Of a stretch of 64,000 bases of DNA, positions 15,684 through 24,964 are shown one piece after another; the first letter of the stretch is position 1; every line of letters starts with the position of its first letter. Position numbers and translations under genes: made by a program. Under the pieces are notes generated by a model. It did not search any database. It saw only the letters and a program-made list of their open reading frames with translations, and was not told the origin of the DNA. This DNA is from Saprospiraceae bacterium (GTDB lineage: Bacteria > Bacteroidota > Bacteroidia > Chitinophagales > Saprospiraceae): NCBI GenBank assembly GCA_016715105.1, contig JADKBO010000006.1, positions 1 through 64,000 on the forward strand, written 5' to 3'.

Positions 15684-16205
15684 TCATTTAGATGTGTTTA
15701 ATAATTTTATCATTAGCACAAATAATAAACAAGGCAATCCGATCCAAATAAATTCACTGAGCAAAACTTCCAAACCCCATTTAGAGAAAAATTTTTCTAC
15801 TCCCAAAGGAGAAACTTTGATTACTTGCCAAGGGAAAAAATACCGGTCATTTTTGAAGGGAATCAGGAATCCGACTCCTCTGCCTCCTGTTGTACATGCA
15901 TCTAGGATTCCATGTGACGCCGTGCAAAGAAAAAAATAAAGAAAGAGTAGCCATTGCTTTCCATATTTTTTAAAAACAGCCATCAAAACCAAACCGAGCA
16001 AAATGGCAAATAACAGCGAATGAGTAAATCCCCTGTGGCCAAGAGGAGACTCATAGGCTATTCCAAATTTGAAACTTAAAACGTCCAAATCAGGCAACAT
16101 GGAAGCCAAAACTCCTACCGTTACAATTGCATTCTTTTTAGCTGAATGAGGAAGGGCCTTTGATAAGGCATAAGCAACCGCTGCATGTCCAATAATCGAG
16201 GCCAT
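15684..16205 (-). CDS. YdjM/DUF457 family membrane-bound metal-dependent hydrolase
   Basis: 173 residues with four or five hydrophobic segments. The family, named after E. coli YdjM, is predicted to be a membrane metal-dependent hydrolase, but no reaction is established. Its conserved histidine and aspartate blocks are visible: IGHAAVAYAL at the start, MLPDLDVLSF, GHRGFTHSLLFA and CTASHGILDACTTGGRGVGF. The pattern HRGFTHS plus SHGILDA is diagnostic. It is followed by its own terminator and is probably monocistronic. Confidence 0.85.
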   Translation of the reverse strand: MASIIGHAAVAYALSKALPHSAKKNAIVTVGVLASMLPDLDVLSFKFGIAYESPLGHRGFTHSLLFAILLGLVLMAVFKKYGKQWLLFLYFFLCTASHGILDACTTGGRGVGFLIPFKNDRYFFPWQVIKVSPLGVEKFFSKWGLEVLLSEFIWIGLPCLLFVLMIKLLNTSK

Positions 16206-16244
16206 TCCTTATTTTTTAGTTTTTATTAAATATGAAAACCTCTA

Positions 16245-19200
16245 TCATCTATCGATGTATGGTCCGCCAGCAGCATCAACCTTTTTGACTAAGTCAATTA
16301 CTTTGTCATACAAGGCATCTACTTTCGGAGCAACCATTTCAAATTCTGATAGAGCTGTTTTATAAGATTCTTTGTATAATCCTGGAACTGGGGCAGTTGA
16401 AGTAACCACAACGCCCAAAATTGTTCCTACTCGTCCAGAAATGCTTGGTGCCGTTTCAAATTGTCTTCTTGCCATTGAAGCGTCACCATTCATTTTCAAT
16501 TTTAGTTCATTCAACTCTTTACCGAGTGTATATGACGTCTTCAAAATATCATTTCCTAAGGCAGGCATGTCTAGAACGGCCTTGTCAATAGATTTCAACA
16601 TGCTTTGAATTTTGCTGAGCTTGGTTCCACTATGATCCAGTTTTCTGGAAAGTGTTATGACTTGCTCAGTAAATTGTAAATTGTCTTGAGGACTAGGATT
16701 AGGAATGCTGGCGACGTTTAGAGGTTTACATTCAAAATTTACAACAGGCGTTAAAGTACTTAATTCACCATCGACGTATTGTTGCATGACCACTCCATAT
16801 TTACCAGGTGTTACCATAGCCCCTAAGGTACCCGAACCAAAAAGTTGATCTGGTCTAGGTGTGTACCGACCTTCAACAGGACTGTAATCTGACATTCTAA
16901 AATCCCAAACCATCCGATTGAGCCCTTTTTTGGGGCTTTGTTTGATTTGCCTCATCACCTTCCCATTGGAGTCTGTGATGGTAAATAACAAATAAGGATC
17001 TATGTCATTGTCTTCCGCGCGCATACTGTCAGGGCTTGGATAGCTGATCTTTTCACCTTTTTCAAGCTTCATTTTCTCGACTTCTTTCCTTTTGTCTGCT
17101 CGATTTTTGAGTTCATTTTTGAGGTAATAGGTGAAAACGCTACCTACTTGTGGATTGGGTGTGCTGAAATAACTACTTCCCAAATGTCCTTTATCTCGCA
17201 AGCCTAAAGGTTTTCTTTCTATAAACATCAACGCATCTTTGATTGGGAGAATAAGCCCATTCTCAGCAGTAGAAATTTTGTTGATGTGTCTAAGTGGTGA
17301 GTAATCATCCAAAATATAAAAACCTCGGCCAAAAGTGGCTAAGACCAAGTCGTTTTCTCTTCTTTGAATTTCTATATCTCTGACTGCAATGGTTGGCAAT
17401 CCAGCTTTGAGTTGTGTCCAATTGAGCCCAGCATTGTGAGAGAAAAACAAACCAAATTCCGTTCCTACAAACAATAGATTGGGGTCGACATGAGCCTCAG
17501 CTATGGGGTAAACACTTCCTCTCTTGGGTAAATCTGTGGTGATGTTTTGCCATGTTTTACCACTATCTATGGTTTTAAAGACATAAGGGCTAAAATCGCC
17601 ATATCTATGATGGTTGAAACATACATACGCGGTGGCTTTATTGTGGACTGAAGCAATGATTTGATGAACATAAGTCATTGCTGGAACTCCAATAATATTA
17701 TCAAATTTGGTCCATGTTTTACCACCATCTTGCGTCAAGTGGATCAAACCATCATCTGTTCCTGCCCAAATGATATTTTCATCCAAAGTGGATTCTGATA
17801 GGGTAGTAGTCTGCCCAAAAATATCAGTACTTTGATTTTTTGCGATTGCATCCACTGACCACACTTTACCCATTACTTCAAAAGTGTTTCTATCCAATTG
17901 GCGAGACAAATCTGGACTGATGACTTTCCAATTATTGCCTTGATCATCCGTACGATAAACTTTATTTGCACCAAAATAAAGCCTTTTGTGGTCGTGGCTA
18001 CTGATTTGTAGCGGAGCATCCCAGTTCCACCTCAAGGCAGGCTCACCCTTACCTTCAATAGGTTGAATAAATAAAAATTCGCCATTTTTACGGTCAAATC
18101 TTGAAAGCGCTCCGTATTGTGCTTGTGCATAAATGATGTTTGGATCAGTAGGGTCAACTTGGGTTTCAAAACCATCACCTGCAGAAGTCACATACCAGTC
18201 AGCGTTGGTTATACCATTCATAGAAGTGGTTCTGGATGGTCCTCCTAATGAAAAGTTGTCTTGTGTGCCACCATGAACATTGTAGAAAGGATATTCATTG
18301 TCTGTAGACACTTTGTAGAACTGGGTAACGGACAAATTACTTTTGAATTCCCATGTCCCAGCATGATCATAAGTTTCATAGATTCCACCATCACAACCTA
18401 CCATTAAGTGTTGAGGGTCATTTGGGTCAACCCAAATGGCATGATTGTCTATGTGTTTGTTGATTTCTCCAAGATTGCTTACCGTTTTACCTCCATCATA
18501 GCTGACTTTATAATAAGTATCCGTGATGTAAATTTTATCCGAGTTGTGAGGATCACAATCAATTTCTTGATAATAATTGCCACTGGTACTGGTTGAACTC
18601 ATTTTTGACCAAGAAGCTCCCTTATTCGTTGATCTATAAATACCGCCATTTTCATCTGCTTCTACGACGGCATAAACTTTGTTTGGATCTATCGGACTAA
18701 CCGCAATACCGATTCTACCAAGATCTCCACTAGGCAAACCATTTTTACATGCCGTCCAAGTACTTCCACCATCAGTAGATTTAAAAACACCCGTTTCAGG
18801 GCCACCACCAATATAGGTAAATACTTTTCTCATCCGTTGATGAAAAGCAGCGTAAAGAATATCAGGATTACTGGGGTCCATCAATAGATTATTACAACCG
18901 GTGTATTTGCTAACAGATTTTACAAGTGTCCAGGTCTTACCTCCGTCAATGGTTTTATAAACACCTCTTTCACCTCCTTCGCTCCAAACAGGTCCGTAGG
19001 CAGCAACGTAAACGATATTAGAGTTGGTTGGATGTATGATAATGTTTGCTATGTGTTCAGAGGTTTTCAAACCCATATTTTGCCAAGTTTTACCTCCATC
19101 TTCACTTTTATAGACACCATCACCATAAGCTACAGACCTTTGATTATTGTTTTCTCCCGATCCAACCCATACAGTATTTGGTTGTTGGGGGTCGAGGGCA

Positions 19201-19511
19201 ACACAGCCTATGGAATAACTACCTTGCCCATCAAAAATGGGTGTAAATGTTGTTCCCTTATTGACAGTTTTCCACACACCTCCTGAAGCAACGGCGATGT
19301 AATATTCACTGTGATTTTTTGGGTTTACTGCGAAATCTGCAATTCTTCCAGAAGTAACTGCGGGGCCTATTGCACGGAATTTGAGTCCACTGATGTATTC
19401 AGCTGGTACTACAGGTTTTGGAGTTTTGGTGCTGTCTGTTATTTTGGATTGACCGGTAGCACAGCCAAAAAATAACATGGCCATAGCTATGAGTTGGATT
19501 TGTTTCATCAT
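16245..19511 (-). CDS. Large secreted BNR/VPS10-like beta-propeller lipoprotein
   Basis: 1088 residues. The N-terminus is a lipoprotein signal (MMKQIQLIAMAMLFFGCATG, lipobox FFGC). Residues about 45-740 hold many Asp-box (BNR) repeats of the form S/T-x-D-G-G-K-T-W, for example SEDGGKTWQNM, TIDGGKTWTLV, STDGGSTWTAC, TQDGGKTWTKF and TIDSGKTWQNI, which build one or two beta-propellers as in sortilin/VPS10 and sialidase-like proteins. The C-terminal 300 residues form a separate region with MVWDFRM and FTEQVITLSRKL, seen in the Bacteroidota 'VPS10 domain-containing / glycosyl hydrolase' family. No catalytic residues are recognisable, so the name glycosyl hydrolase should not be taken as function. 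It is monocistronic. Confidence 0.85.
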   Translation of the reverse strand: MMKQIQLIAMAMLFFGCATGQSKITDSTKTPKPVVPAEYISGLKFRAIGPAVTSGRIADFAVNPKNHSEYYIAVASGGVWKTVNKGTTFTPIFDGQGSYSIGCVALDPQQPNTVWVGSGENNNQRSVAYGDGVYKSEDGGKTWQNMGLKTSEHIANIIIHPTNSNIVYVAAYGPVWSEGGERGVYKTIDGGKTWTLVKSVSKYTGCNNLLMDPSNPDILYAAFHQRMRKVFTYIGGGPETGVFKSTDGGSTWTACKNGLPSGDLGRIGIAVSPIDPNKVYAVVEADENGGIYRSTNKGASWSKMSSTSTSGNYYQEIDCDPHNSDKIYITDTYYKVSYDGGKTVSNLGEINKHIDNHAIWVDPNDPQHLMVGCDGGIYETYDHAGTWEFKSNLSVTQFYKVSTDNEYPFYNVHGGTQDNFSLGGPSRTTSMNGITNADWYVTSAGDGFETQVDPTDPNIIYAQAQYGALSRFDRKNGEFLFIQPIEGKGEPALRWNWDAPLQISSHDHKRLYFGANKVYRTDDQGNNWKVISPDLSRQLDRNTFEVMGKVWSVDAIAKNQSTDIFGQTTTLSESTLDENIIWAGTDDGLIHLTQDGGKTWTKFDNIIGVPAMTYVHQIIASVHNKATAYVCFNHHRYGDFSPYVFKTIDSGKTWQNITTDLPKRGSVYPIAEAHVDPNLLFVGTEFGLFFSHNAGLNWTQLKAGLPTIAVRDIEIQRRENDLVLATFGRGFYILDDYSPLRHINKISTAENGLILPIKDALMFIERKPLGLRDKGHLGSSYFSTPNPQVGSVFTYYLKNELKNRADKRKEVEKMKLEKGEKISYPSPDSMRAEDNDIDPYLLFTITDSNGKVMRQIKQSPKKGLNRMVWDFRMSDYSPVEGRYTPRPDQLFGSGTLGAMVTPGKYGVVMQQYVDGELSTLTPVVNFECKPLNVASIPNPSPQDNLQFTEQVITLSRKLDHSGTKLSKIQSMLKSIDKAVLDMPALGNDILKTSYTLGKELNELKLKMNGDASMARRQFETAPSISGRVGTILGVVVTSTAPVPGLYKESYKTALSEFEMVAPKVDALYDKVIDLVKKVDAAGGPYIDR

Positions 19512-19835
19512 TTAAGTATTGGTTAGATAAGGTAAATATATACAATCCTACAAATAATAGTAGGGAAGAAAAAGGACGAAAGAAAAAAGACGAAAGAAAA
19601 AGGAAAAAAGGCATGTACCTATAGCCATTGATACGAAATAAGGAGGTCTTTAATAGTCCAATAATGTCTTTTCTAATTCATTTTTATTGCCAATTATTAT
19701 TTTAAAGTTTGAAATCACATTCAATTTAAAAAAGTAATGTAAGCTTACCTAGCATTTTTTAGATTGGTGACATATGTTGAACTTTTCCCACGTCTTTCAG
19801 CTCTCGTCTACAAAGACAATTAGAGCAATTCAAGA
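19512..19835. repeat. Intergenic gap with purine-rich repeat
   Basis: From 19562 to 19612 GAAAGAAAAA and GACGAAAG words recur, giving an almost pure A/G tract. The remaining 220 bp are AT-rich with no open frame or structure that I recognise. Confidence 0.6.
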
Positions 19836-21032
19836 TTAATTTCCTTCTGCAACTTTCAATTTTGCGATAAAATAGAAAGTGACAATTCCCAAAATCACTG
19901 ATAATGCCCCAACATATGCGTATTTTTCATATTTTCCGTCAGCGCCTATGGCAATGATGTTTCCTGAAATAATACCAGTAAATGCAATTGCCAACTGCTG
20001 TAAAGACGATTTCAATGCCATAAAACTGCCTCTGGTTGATGTAGGAGCACTTGCAGTAATGATGGCATTTGGAGAGATCATTCTACCACTTCCAAACACA
20101 AAAAATAATGTTGTAAATATAAGGGCAATGCCTACAGGAACTGGTTGCAGATTGGTAATGATGATAGTAGGTATAAAACTCAAAGTCATAACAGTGACGA
20201 AAACCTTCATAAAACCAATTTTATCAGTCATTTTTCCAATAAAAGGTGAAGTAATCATCGTCGCAATGCCACCCAACATGAATTGTAATGATATTTGCTC
20301 AGGACTAAATCCTATGTTTTTGATCATAAATGGTGAAATAAACGGAATGATCATAAAATGTGCCATCACCAATACAAATCCAGCTAACAATGCATTGACT
20401 TGATTTTTATCTACTAAAATATTTGTCAAAGAACTGAAGCTGACTTTTTGTGGTATTTTTGACAGGTGTGCTGTAAGGTTGGGGAAGGTGAAATAAATCA
20501 AAATAGAAATAAGTAGTGCTAAACCTCCAATGACGAGGAAAGGGAGTTGCCAATTTGATTTTGCAGCTAGATAAATTCCAATTGGCACGCCAAACGCAGA
20601 AGCAGCTGAGAAGGCTGCGTACAGAAATCCCATCGCTTTCCCTCTTTCTTGAAAGGTAAATAAGTCGCTTACAATGCTGAGTACAATGGCACCAATGAGC
20701 CCTCCAAAAAGCCCGGTAAAAAATCTGGCAGTAGTTAATAGATAATATCCAGGACTATAAGCACAAATCAATGTTCCTATGCCAAACCCTACATAGCAAA
20801 ACAACAATACTTTTTTTCGATCATATCTGTCTATGAAAAAGATTCCTACAAGACTAGCAATAGCTGCAGCAATGGCATAAGAGGATACTAAAAAAGAATA
20901 TTGAAAGGTGGTAATGTCAAATTCGTGTATGAAAGTATCACCCAAAGGCATAATGATCATAGAATCTACAATATGGGTAAAATTGATGACACTCAACACG
21001 AAGAGTGCATACATTTTTTGACGAATAGGCAT
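19836..21032 (-). CDS. Major facilitator superfamily transporter
   Basis: 398 residues with about twelve hydrophobic segments. The loop between segments 2 and 3 reads FIDRYDRKKVLLFCYVGFG, matching the MFS motif A (G-x-x-x-D-R-x-x-R-R/K). The first segment contains INFTHIVDSMIIMPLGD, characteristic of the DHA-type (drug/H+ antiporter, 12-TM) group in Bacteroidota. The substrate is not evident. The gene ends 10 bp after a small dimeric barrel protein gene on the same strand, and may be co-transcribed with it. Confidence 0.85.
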   Translation of the reverse strand: MPIRQKMYALFVLSVINFTHIVDSMIIMPLGDTFIHEFDITTFQYSFLVSSYAIAAAIASLVGIFFIDRYDRKKVLLFCYVGFGIGTLICAYSPGYYLLTTARFFTGLFGGLIGAIVLSIVSDLFTFQERGKAMGFLYAAFSAASAFGVPIGIYLAAKSNWQLPFLVIGGLALLISILIYFTFPNLTAHLSKIPQKVSFSSLTNILVDKNQVNALLAGFVLVMAHFMIIPFISPFMIKNIGFSPEQISLQFMLGGIATMITSPFIGKMTDKIGFMKVFVTVMTLSFIPTIIITNLQPVPVGIALIFTTLFFVFGSGRMISPNAIITASAPTSTRGSFMALKSSLQQLAIAFTGIISGNIIAIGADGKYEKYAYVGALSVILGIVTFYFIAKLKVAEGN

Positions 21033-21041
21033 AAAGCACTT

Positions 21042-21344
21042 TTAGTTCATGGAGAATGATGCGAAGGTGGAAACAGAATCGTACAACATAAGTTCATGGT
21101 AGTTGTAATAAAAGTAAGCAGTGAGGGGTAAACTTTCTACCAAATGTTGTAAAGTGTTTTCATTTTCTGCCACGCATACCAACCATAACTTGGTTCTGTC
21201 AGCATTGAGCACGTAATTGAGAATGACACCCGCAGTGAGGTAATTGGCTACTTTGGATCTTTGCAAAGGTATGAGGTCAAACCAATCTTCTTGGTTGGTT
21301 TCTGGAATGTCAAATTCCACCATGTACAATTTGATTTTTATCAT
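21042..21344 (-). CDS. Muconolactone isomerase-like small protein
   Basis: 100 residues with the size and pattern of the dimeric alpha/beta-barrel (muconolactone delta-isomerase-like) family: an opening strand KLYMVEFDIP, a helix with LIPLQRSKVANYLTAGVILNYVL, a strand TKLWLVCVAEN and a helix NTLQHLVESLPL followed by the strand YFYYNYHEL. Such proteins are often of unknown role in Bacteroidota. The start ATG is 10 bp from the end of the lipoprotein gene upstream, and the MFS gene follows 9 bp later, so the three minus-strand genes are probably an operon. Confidence 0.65.
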   Translation of the reverse strand: MIKIKLYMVEFDIPETNQEDWFDLIPLQRSKVANYLTAGVILNYVLNADRTKLWLVCVAENENTLQHLVESLPLTAYFYYNYHELMLYDSVSTFASFSMN

Positions 21345-21354
21345 ATCTTTTAAT

Positions 21355-21876
21355 TTAGATTTGAACTAAGTATCCAAAATCTAGCTGCAATGATAACCCA
21401 GGCGGGGGATACGCTCTGAATGTCAAACGAATTTCTAAATCTATTTTCTCTTCAGCCATCAAATTTTTAAGATCACCCAAAGAAGTCAACATTTTTAATT
21501 CTTCTTTTTGATTGAATGGTACATCCTCTTGATAAAACATCTCAATTTTATTGTAAGGTGCTTTTTTACTGATGGCACTGACCGTTACTGCCCTTATAAA
21601 ATTTAGGTCAGAACCATTAAATCTGGGGCTAAATATACCTCGGGATGCATTTACTATTTTGACATTGTCTGAAGATAATCCTCTGGCTTGCAGATTCGCC
21701 GCATAAAATGTTGGGATGTCCCTCAATATAAAATAATGGGTTTCTATGGTATTTAAACCAATGGGCAATTCCAGTACACTTTGAAGTCTGAAGTCAAACA
21801 CATTGTTGTTTTCTTTCGAGCACGAGGTCAGGAAAATCACAGATAATAAAGATAAACATATGATGGATTGCTTCAT
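21355..21876 (-). CDS. Hypothetical lipoprotein
   Basis: 173 residues. The N-terminus MKQSIICLSLLSVIFLTSCSK is a clear lipoprotein signal with lipobox LTSC. The rest is beta-rich with segments such as SVLELPIGLNTIETHYFILRD (split: SVLELPIGLNTI, ETHYFILRD) and IDLEIRLTFRAYPPPG. I do not recognise a family. It is the first gene of a tight minus-strand set with the isomerase-like and MFS genes. Confidence 0.75.
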   Translation of the reverse strand: MKQSIICLSLLSVIFLTSCSKENNNVFDFRLQSVLELPIGLNTIETHYFILRDIPTFYAANLQARGLSSDNVKIVNASRGIFSPRFNGSDLNFIRAVTVSAISKKAPYNKIEMFYQEDVPFNQKEELKMLTSLGDLKNLMAEEKIDLEIRLTFRAYPPPGLSLQLDFGYLVQI

Positions 21877-21965
21877 ATTATGATAACGAGGAGGTTTTTA
21901 GATTTGTTACCTTCTTAAACGTAAAATTGAATTGATGGTTGAATAATAGTGCAATTTGCAATTAA

Positions 21966-22001
21966 TAAAAAAGGCGTCAGAATTCTCCAACGCCTTTATA
22001 T
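21966..22001 (-). terminator. Terminator after the 185-residue lipoprotein gene
   Basis: AAAGGCGT (21970-21977) / ACGCCTTT (21990-21997) with a 12-nt loop, followed on the minus strand by TTTTTAT. The stem sequence AAAGGCGT recurs in the tsf terminator. Confidence 0.82.
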
Positions 22002-22020
22002 AATTTTAAAAATTATGACA

Positions 22021-22578
22021 TTATTTTTTAACACCTGTGATAGGGCAAGCATCTGCAATTGTGCCAATTGCTGCAGCAGTAATTGTTACATTTAAAACAC
22101 CACTTAGTGTTTTGTTATCTGCTGCCAAATTTGCAGTTCCTTTTGCAACAATGGTAGCTGTTATGGTTACTCCAGGAGCTGCAGTAAAGGGAACATTAGG
22201 AATTGTTTGGTCTATGGTAATGGTAGAACCACTTACTGTAGCAGCCAAGTTTACAGGTGCTCCAAAAACCGAAACACCTACAGTTACCTCTGAAACAGTA
22301 CCACCTGCTCTTTCTTGAATCTTGAAGTCATAAACACTATTGTTTATTTGGGCATTCAATGGTCCAGGACATATAAGTGTTCCACCATAATCACCAATGA
22401 ATTTATCTCTTGCATAAACACAAAGACTTGCATCAGATTCATCGGCATCAGCATTGTAAGTTTCAGCATTTGGGTCTGTACATCCTTTTACAGGATCTGA
22501 GCAAGAAGTAAATAAGACTGATCCAGAAAAGATGAGTGCAGCTATAGCAAAGAATGAGATTGAATTTCTAACTTTCAT
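22021..22578 (-). CDS. Hypothetical lipoprotein with GCTDPNAETYN calcium-type motif
   Basis: 185 residues. The signal MKVRNSISFFAIAALIFSG is followed by VLFTSCSD (lipobox FTSC). Directly after it comes GCTDPNAETYNADADESD and SLCVY, a motif found repeatedly in secreted Bacteroidota proteins (GCTDpxAxNYnpdAxxddGSC), probably a small Ca2+-binding, disulfide-linked module. The remaining 130 residues are Thr/Ala/Val-rich and beta-like. Function unknown. It is monocistronic with its own terminator. Confidence 0.78.
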   Translation of the reverse strand: MKVRNSISFFAIAALIFSGSVLFTSCSDPVKGCTDPNAETYNADADESDASLCVYARDKFIGDYGGTLICPGPLNAQINNSVYDFKIQERAGGTVSEVTVGVSVFGAPVNLAATVSGSTITIDQTIPNVPFTAAPGVTITATIVAKGTANLAADNKTLSGVLNVTITAAAIGTIADACPITGVKK

Positions 22579-22611
22579 TTCAACGTATTTTTAAATTTTA
22601 TTTAATGTGTG

Positions 22612-22619
22612 CAAAGATA
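22612..22619 (-). promoter_or_regulatory. Putative -7 box upstream of the 185-residue lipoprotein gene
   Basis: TATCTTTG on the minus strand, 33 bp upstream of the ATG, matches TAnnTTTG. The nearest TTG is 23 bp further upstream, a little too far for the consensus. Confidence 0.45.
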
Positions 22620-22767
22620 ATAGCATTTCAAAATTTTCCCTCCAATTTTCTTACGTCGTCATTGCTTCCCAGATTGATTCGTAAGTTCATTCCACTTTGT
22701 CTGAAAATCAACTCTTCCATTTTACAAAATATAGGAAGGGTGTTAATATAATCCTTTTTCGTTGAGT

Positions 22768-22977
22768 TCAAACGGTGATCAAATTGGAAAGTAATTCGCT
22801 CTCAGTAGCGGTAGAAAAATGGTTGTTGGTTAAATGGGGTATTACAAGGGGCACTTGTAGCTTGAAAACTGGTTTTATAAAAGTAAAACTTTGAGCACTT
22901 AGGTTCTTACCGCAAATGCAGATCAATACCAAAGCGACCAATAATATTTTATCTTTTACTGCCTTCATATACTTCAA
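22768..22977 (-). CDS. Small putative secreted protein overlapping the end of the methyltransferase gene
   Basis: 69 codons. The N-terminus MKAVKDKILLVALVLICICG, followed by KNLSAQ, is a convincing signal peptide with an AxA-like cleavage site, which is unusual for a chance frame. The mature part of about 40 residues has no recognisable domain. The start overlaps the 3' end of the upstream methyltransferase gene by up to 29 bp in another frame, as in translationally coupled genes. It may be a small exported protein or the remains of a larger one. Confidence 0.4.
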   Translation of the reverse strand: MKYMKAVKDKILLVALVLICICGKNLSAQSFTFIKPVFKLQVPLVIPHLTNNHFSTATESELLSNLITV

Positions 22978-24076
22978 ACTTATAAAAACCGGCTTCTATT
23001 GGTCCATTCATCAAAGATATTCTTTTAGATGGTTTTAAACCAACGTGTTTTAACGCTTCCATGTTGCCACTAAATATCCAAACGGCGCTCCCCGTCAATT
23101 GTTTTTTCATTAAGTCACCTATTTGTTTGTAGAACAACATATCGTCTTCCAACTTGAGCCTTTCATCATAAGGAGGATTGGTGATGATCAAACATTTTGG
23201 AAGGTCAGTTTGCAGGAAAAAATCTTTGCGACTCACCTTAATTTTGTTTTCCAAACCCGCCTCCAATATATTGGTTTCCGAGGCTTTCACACATTGTAAA
23301 GATTTGTCAAAACCAAGGATTTCACATTCAATGGGTTTAATATTTGCATCAGCTTCTGCGATGATTTTCTCCCAAAGTTTAGCATCGTAATTGGTCCAGT
23401 TCTGAAAGCAAAAGGAAGCATCTTTCCTTTGCGGTGGAATATTTCCTGCAATTCTCGCAGCTTCGATCAAAATGGTGCCAGAACCACACATTGGATCAAC
23501 AAAAGTATCTGTGCCATTCCAACCAGATAGCATAACAATTCCAGCAGCCAGTACTTCATTGAGAGGGGCTTCTACAGGGTACATTCGGTATCCTCGCATG
23601 TGCAAAGAATGGCCGCTGCTGTCCAAAGACAAAGTCAATTTATCTTCCCTGATGTGTAAGTCAAGTTGGATTAAAGCATTTACAGGGTTTACATTGGGTC
23701 TGCGCCCAAATTTATCCCTAAACCGATCCACAATGGCATCTTTTGTTTTTAGACCTGCATATTGAGAATGTCTGAAAATTTCAGAATTTACGATCGGATT
23801 GATTGAAAATGAGTCCTTGACAGAAAACAATTCTTCCCAAGGATAATCGTAAACTTTTTTATAAAGTTGAAGCTCATTTTTTACTATTTCCTCTCTGAAA
23901 GGTGTAATGACCCTCAAGGCAGTACGCAATAAATAATTCGATTTGTAGAGCAACTCCAGGTCACCCTCATACTTTACTGCTCTTTTGAGCGGCGTGATAT
24001 TTTTTCCTCCCAAGGCTTCAATTTCACCAGCAAGAATGCCTTCAAATCCTTGTAATGTTTTTGCGATTATTTCCAA
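22949..24076 (-). CDS. THUMP-domain 23S rRNA (guanine-N2)-methyltransferase, RlmL N-terminal type
   Basis: 375 residues. The N-terminal THUMP domain (about residues 1-155, with AKTLQGFEGILAGEIEALGG) binds RNA, and the C-terminal Rossmann domain binds S-adenosylmethionine (FVDPMCGSGTILIEAA, motif I, about residues 190-205) and has the catalytic TNPPYDERL (motif IV). It corresponds to the m2G2445 methyltransferase part of RlmL or the Bacillus YpsC-type enzyme. The start is a TTG at 24076; no in-frame ATG lies near it and the MEIIAKTLQGFE N-terminus agrees with the family. Confidence 0.9.
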   Translation of the reverse strand: MEIIAKTLQGFEGILAGEIEALGGKNITPLKRAVKYEGDLELLYKSNYLLRTALRVITPFREEIVKNELQLYKKVYDYPWEELFSVKDSFSINPIVNSEIFRHSQYAGLKTKDAIVDRFRDKFGRRPNVNPVNALIQLDLHIREDKLTLSLDSSGHSLHMRGYRMYPVEAPLNEVLAAGIVMLSGWNGTDTFVDPMCGSGTILIEAARIAGNIPPQRKDASFCFQNWTNYDAKLWEKIIAEADANIKPIECEILGFDKSLQCVKASETNILEAGLENKIKVSRKDFFLQTDLPKCLIITNPPYDERLKLEDDMLFYKQIGDLMKKQLTGSAVWIFSGNMEALKHVGLKPSKRISLMNGPIEAGFYKFEVYEGSKR

Positions 24077-24157
24077 AATGGACTTTTTAGTATCTGTTAA
24101 GTGGCGAAATAAGCTATTTTTGATCTTTTATCGGCAAAAGCTGTTTAGGAATTTTAA

Positions 24158-24964
24158 ATGTTATTACATTATAAAATATTTGGTGAAGAAAACAAGGACG
24201 CTCCTTGGGTTACTTTTGTCCACGGGGCAGGGGGGAGTTCCTCTATTTGGTTCAAGCAAATCAAGGCATTCTCTGCCCATTACAGGATTCTACTCATTGA
24301 TTTGAGAGGCCACGGCAACTCCACAAAAGGGGAAGTGCAATCTTCTTACACATTTAAAGATATCAGTAGGGAAGTGCTCGAGGTGTTAGATCACTTGGAA
24401 ATAAAATCTAGTCATTTTACAGGTATTTCACTTGGTACAATCATCATCAGAGAAATCGCAGAGCATTTTCCAGATCGTGTTGATTCCATGATTTTGGGTG
24501 GCGCAATCCTCAAGTTCAATCTCAGGGGTAAAATACTGATGAAGCTAGGGCAGTGGTTTAAGTCTGTTCTTCCATATATGTTGTTGTACAAACTTTTTGC
24601 ATTTGTCATTCTACCAAGAAAAAATCACAAAGAAGCTAGATCGATGTTTGTCTTTGAGGCGAGAAAAGTAGCACAGAAAGAATTTGTACGGTGGTACAAA
24701 CTCACCGCTTCAATCAATAACTTGCTCAAAATTCATAGGACAAAAGACATCGGAATACCTACGCTTTTCATCATGGGAAGTGAAGATTATATGTTTTTGG
24801 AGCCCATCCGTGATTTGGTCAAAAAACAATCTAAAGCGGTATTGGAAGTAATAGATCAATGTGGTCATGTTGTGAACGTAGAGCAACCACACACTTTTAA
24901 TGAGATTGCCATTTCTTTTCTTAAAAATTTAAACGATCAAAAGACCAATGAGCAAAATCAGTAA
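24158..24964 (+). CDS. Alpha/beta hydrolase
   Basis: 268 residues with the classic fold order: FVHGAGGSSSIW (oxyanion loop), LLIDLRGHGNS, the nucleophile elbow TGISLGTIIIRE (Ser in G-x-S-x-G), the acid FIMGSEDYMFLEP and the His of DQCGHVVNVEQP. The substrate cannot be inferred. Its stop overlaps the start of the DUF4442 gene by 17 bp, so the two are co-transcribed and likely coupled. Confidence 0.88.
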   Translation: MLLHYKIFGEENKDAPWVTFVHGAGGSSSIWFKQIKAFSAHYRILLIDLRGHGNSTKGEVQSSYTFKDISREVLEVLDHLEIKSSHFTGISLGTIIIREIAEHFPDRVDSMILGGAILKFNLRGKILMKLGQWFKSVLPYMLLYKLFAFVILPRKNHKEARSMFVFEARKVAQKEFVRWYKLTASINNLLKIHRTKDIGIPTLFIMGSEDYMFLEPIRDLVKKQSKAVLEVIDQCGHVVNVEQPHTFNEIAISFLKNLNDQKTNEQNQ

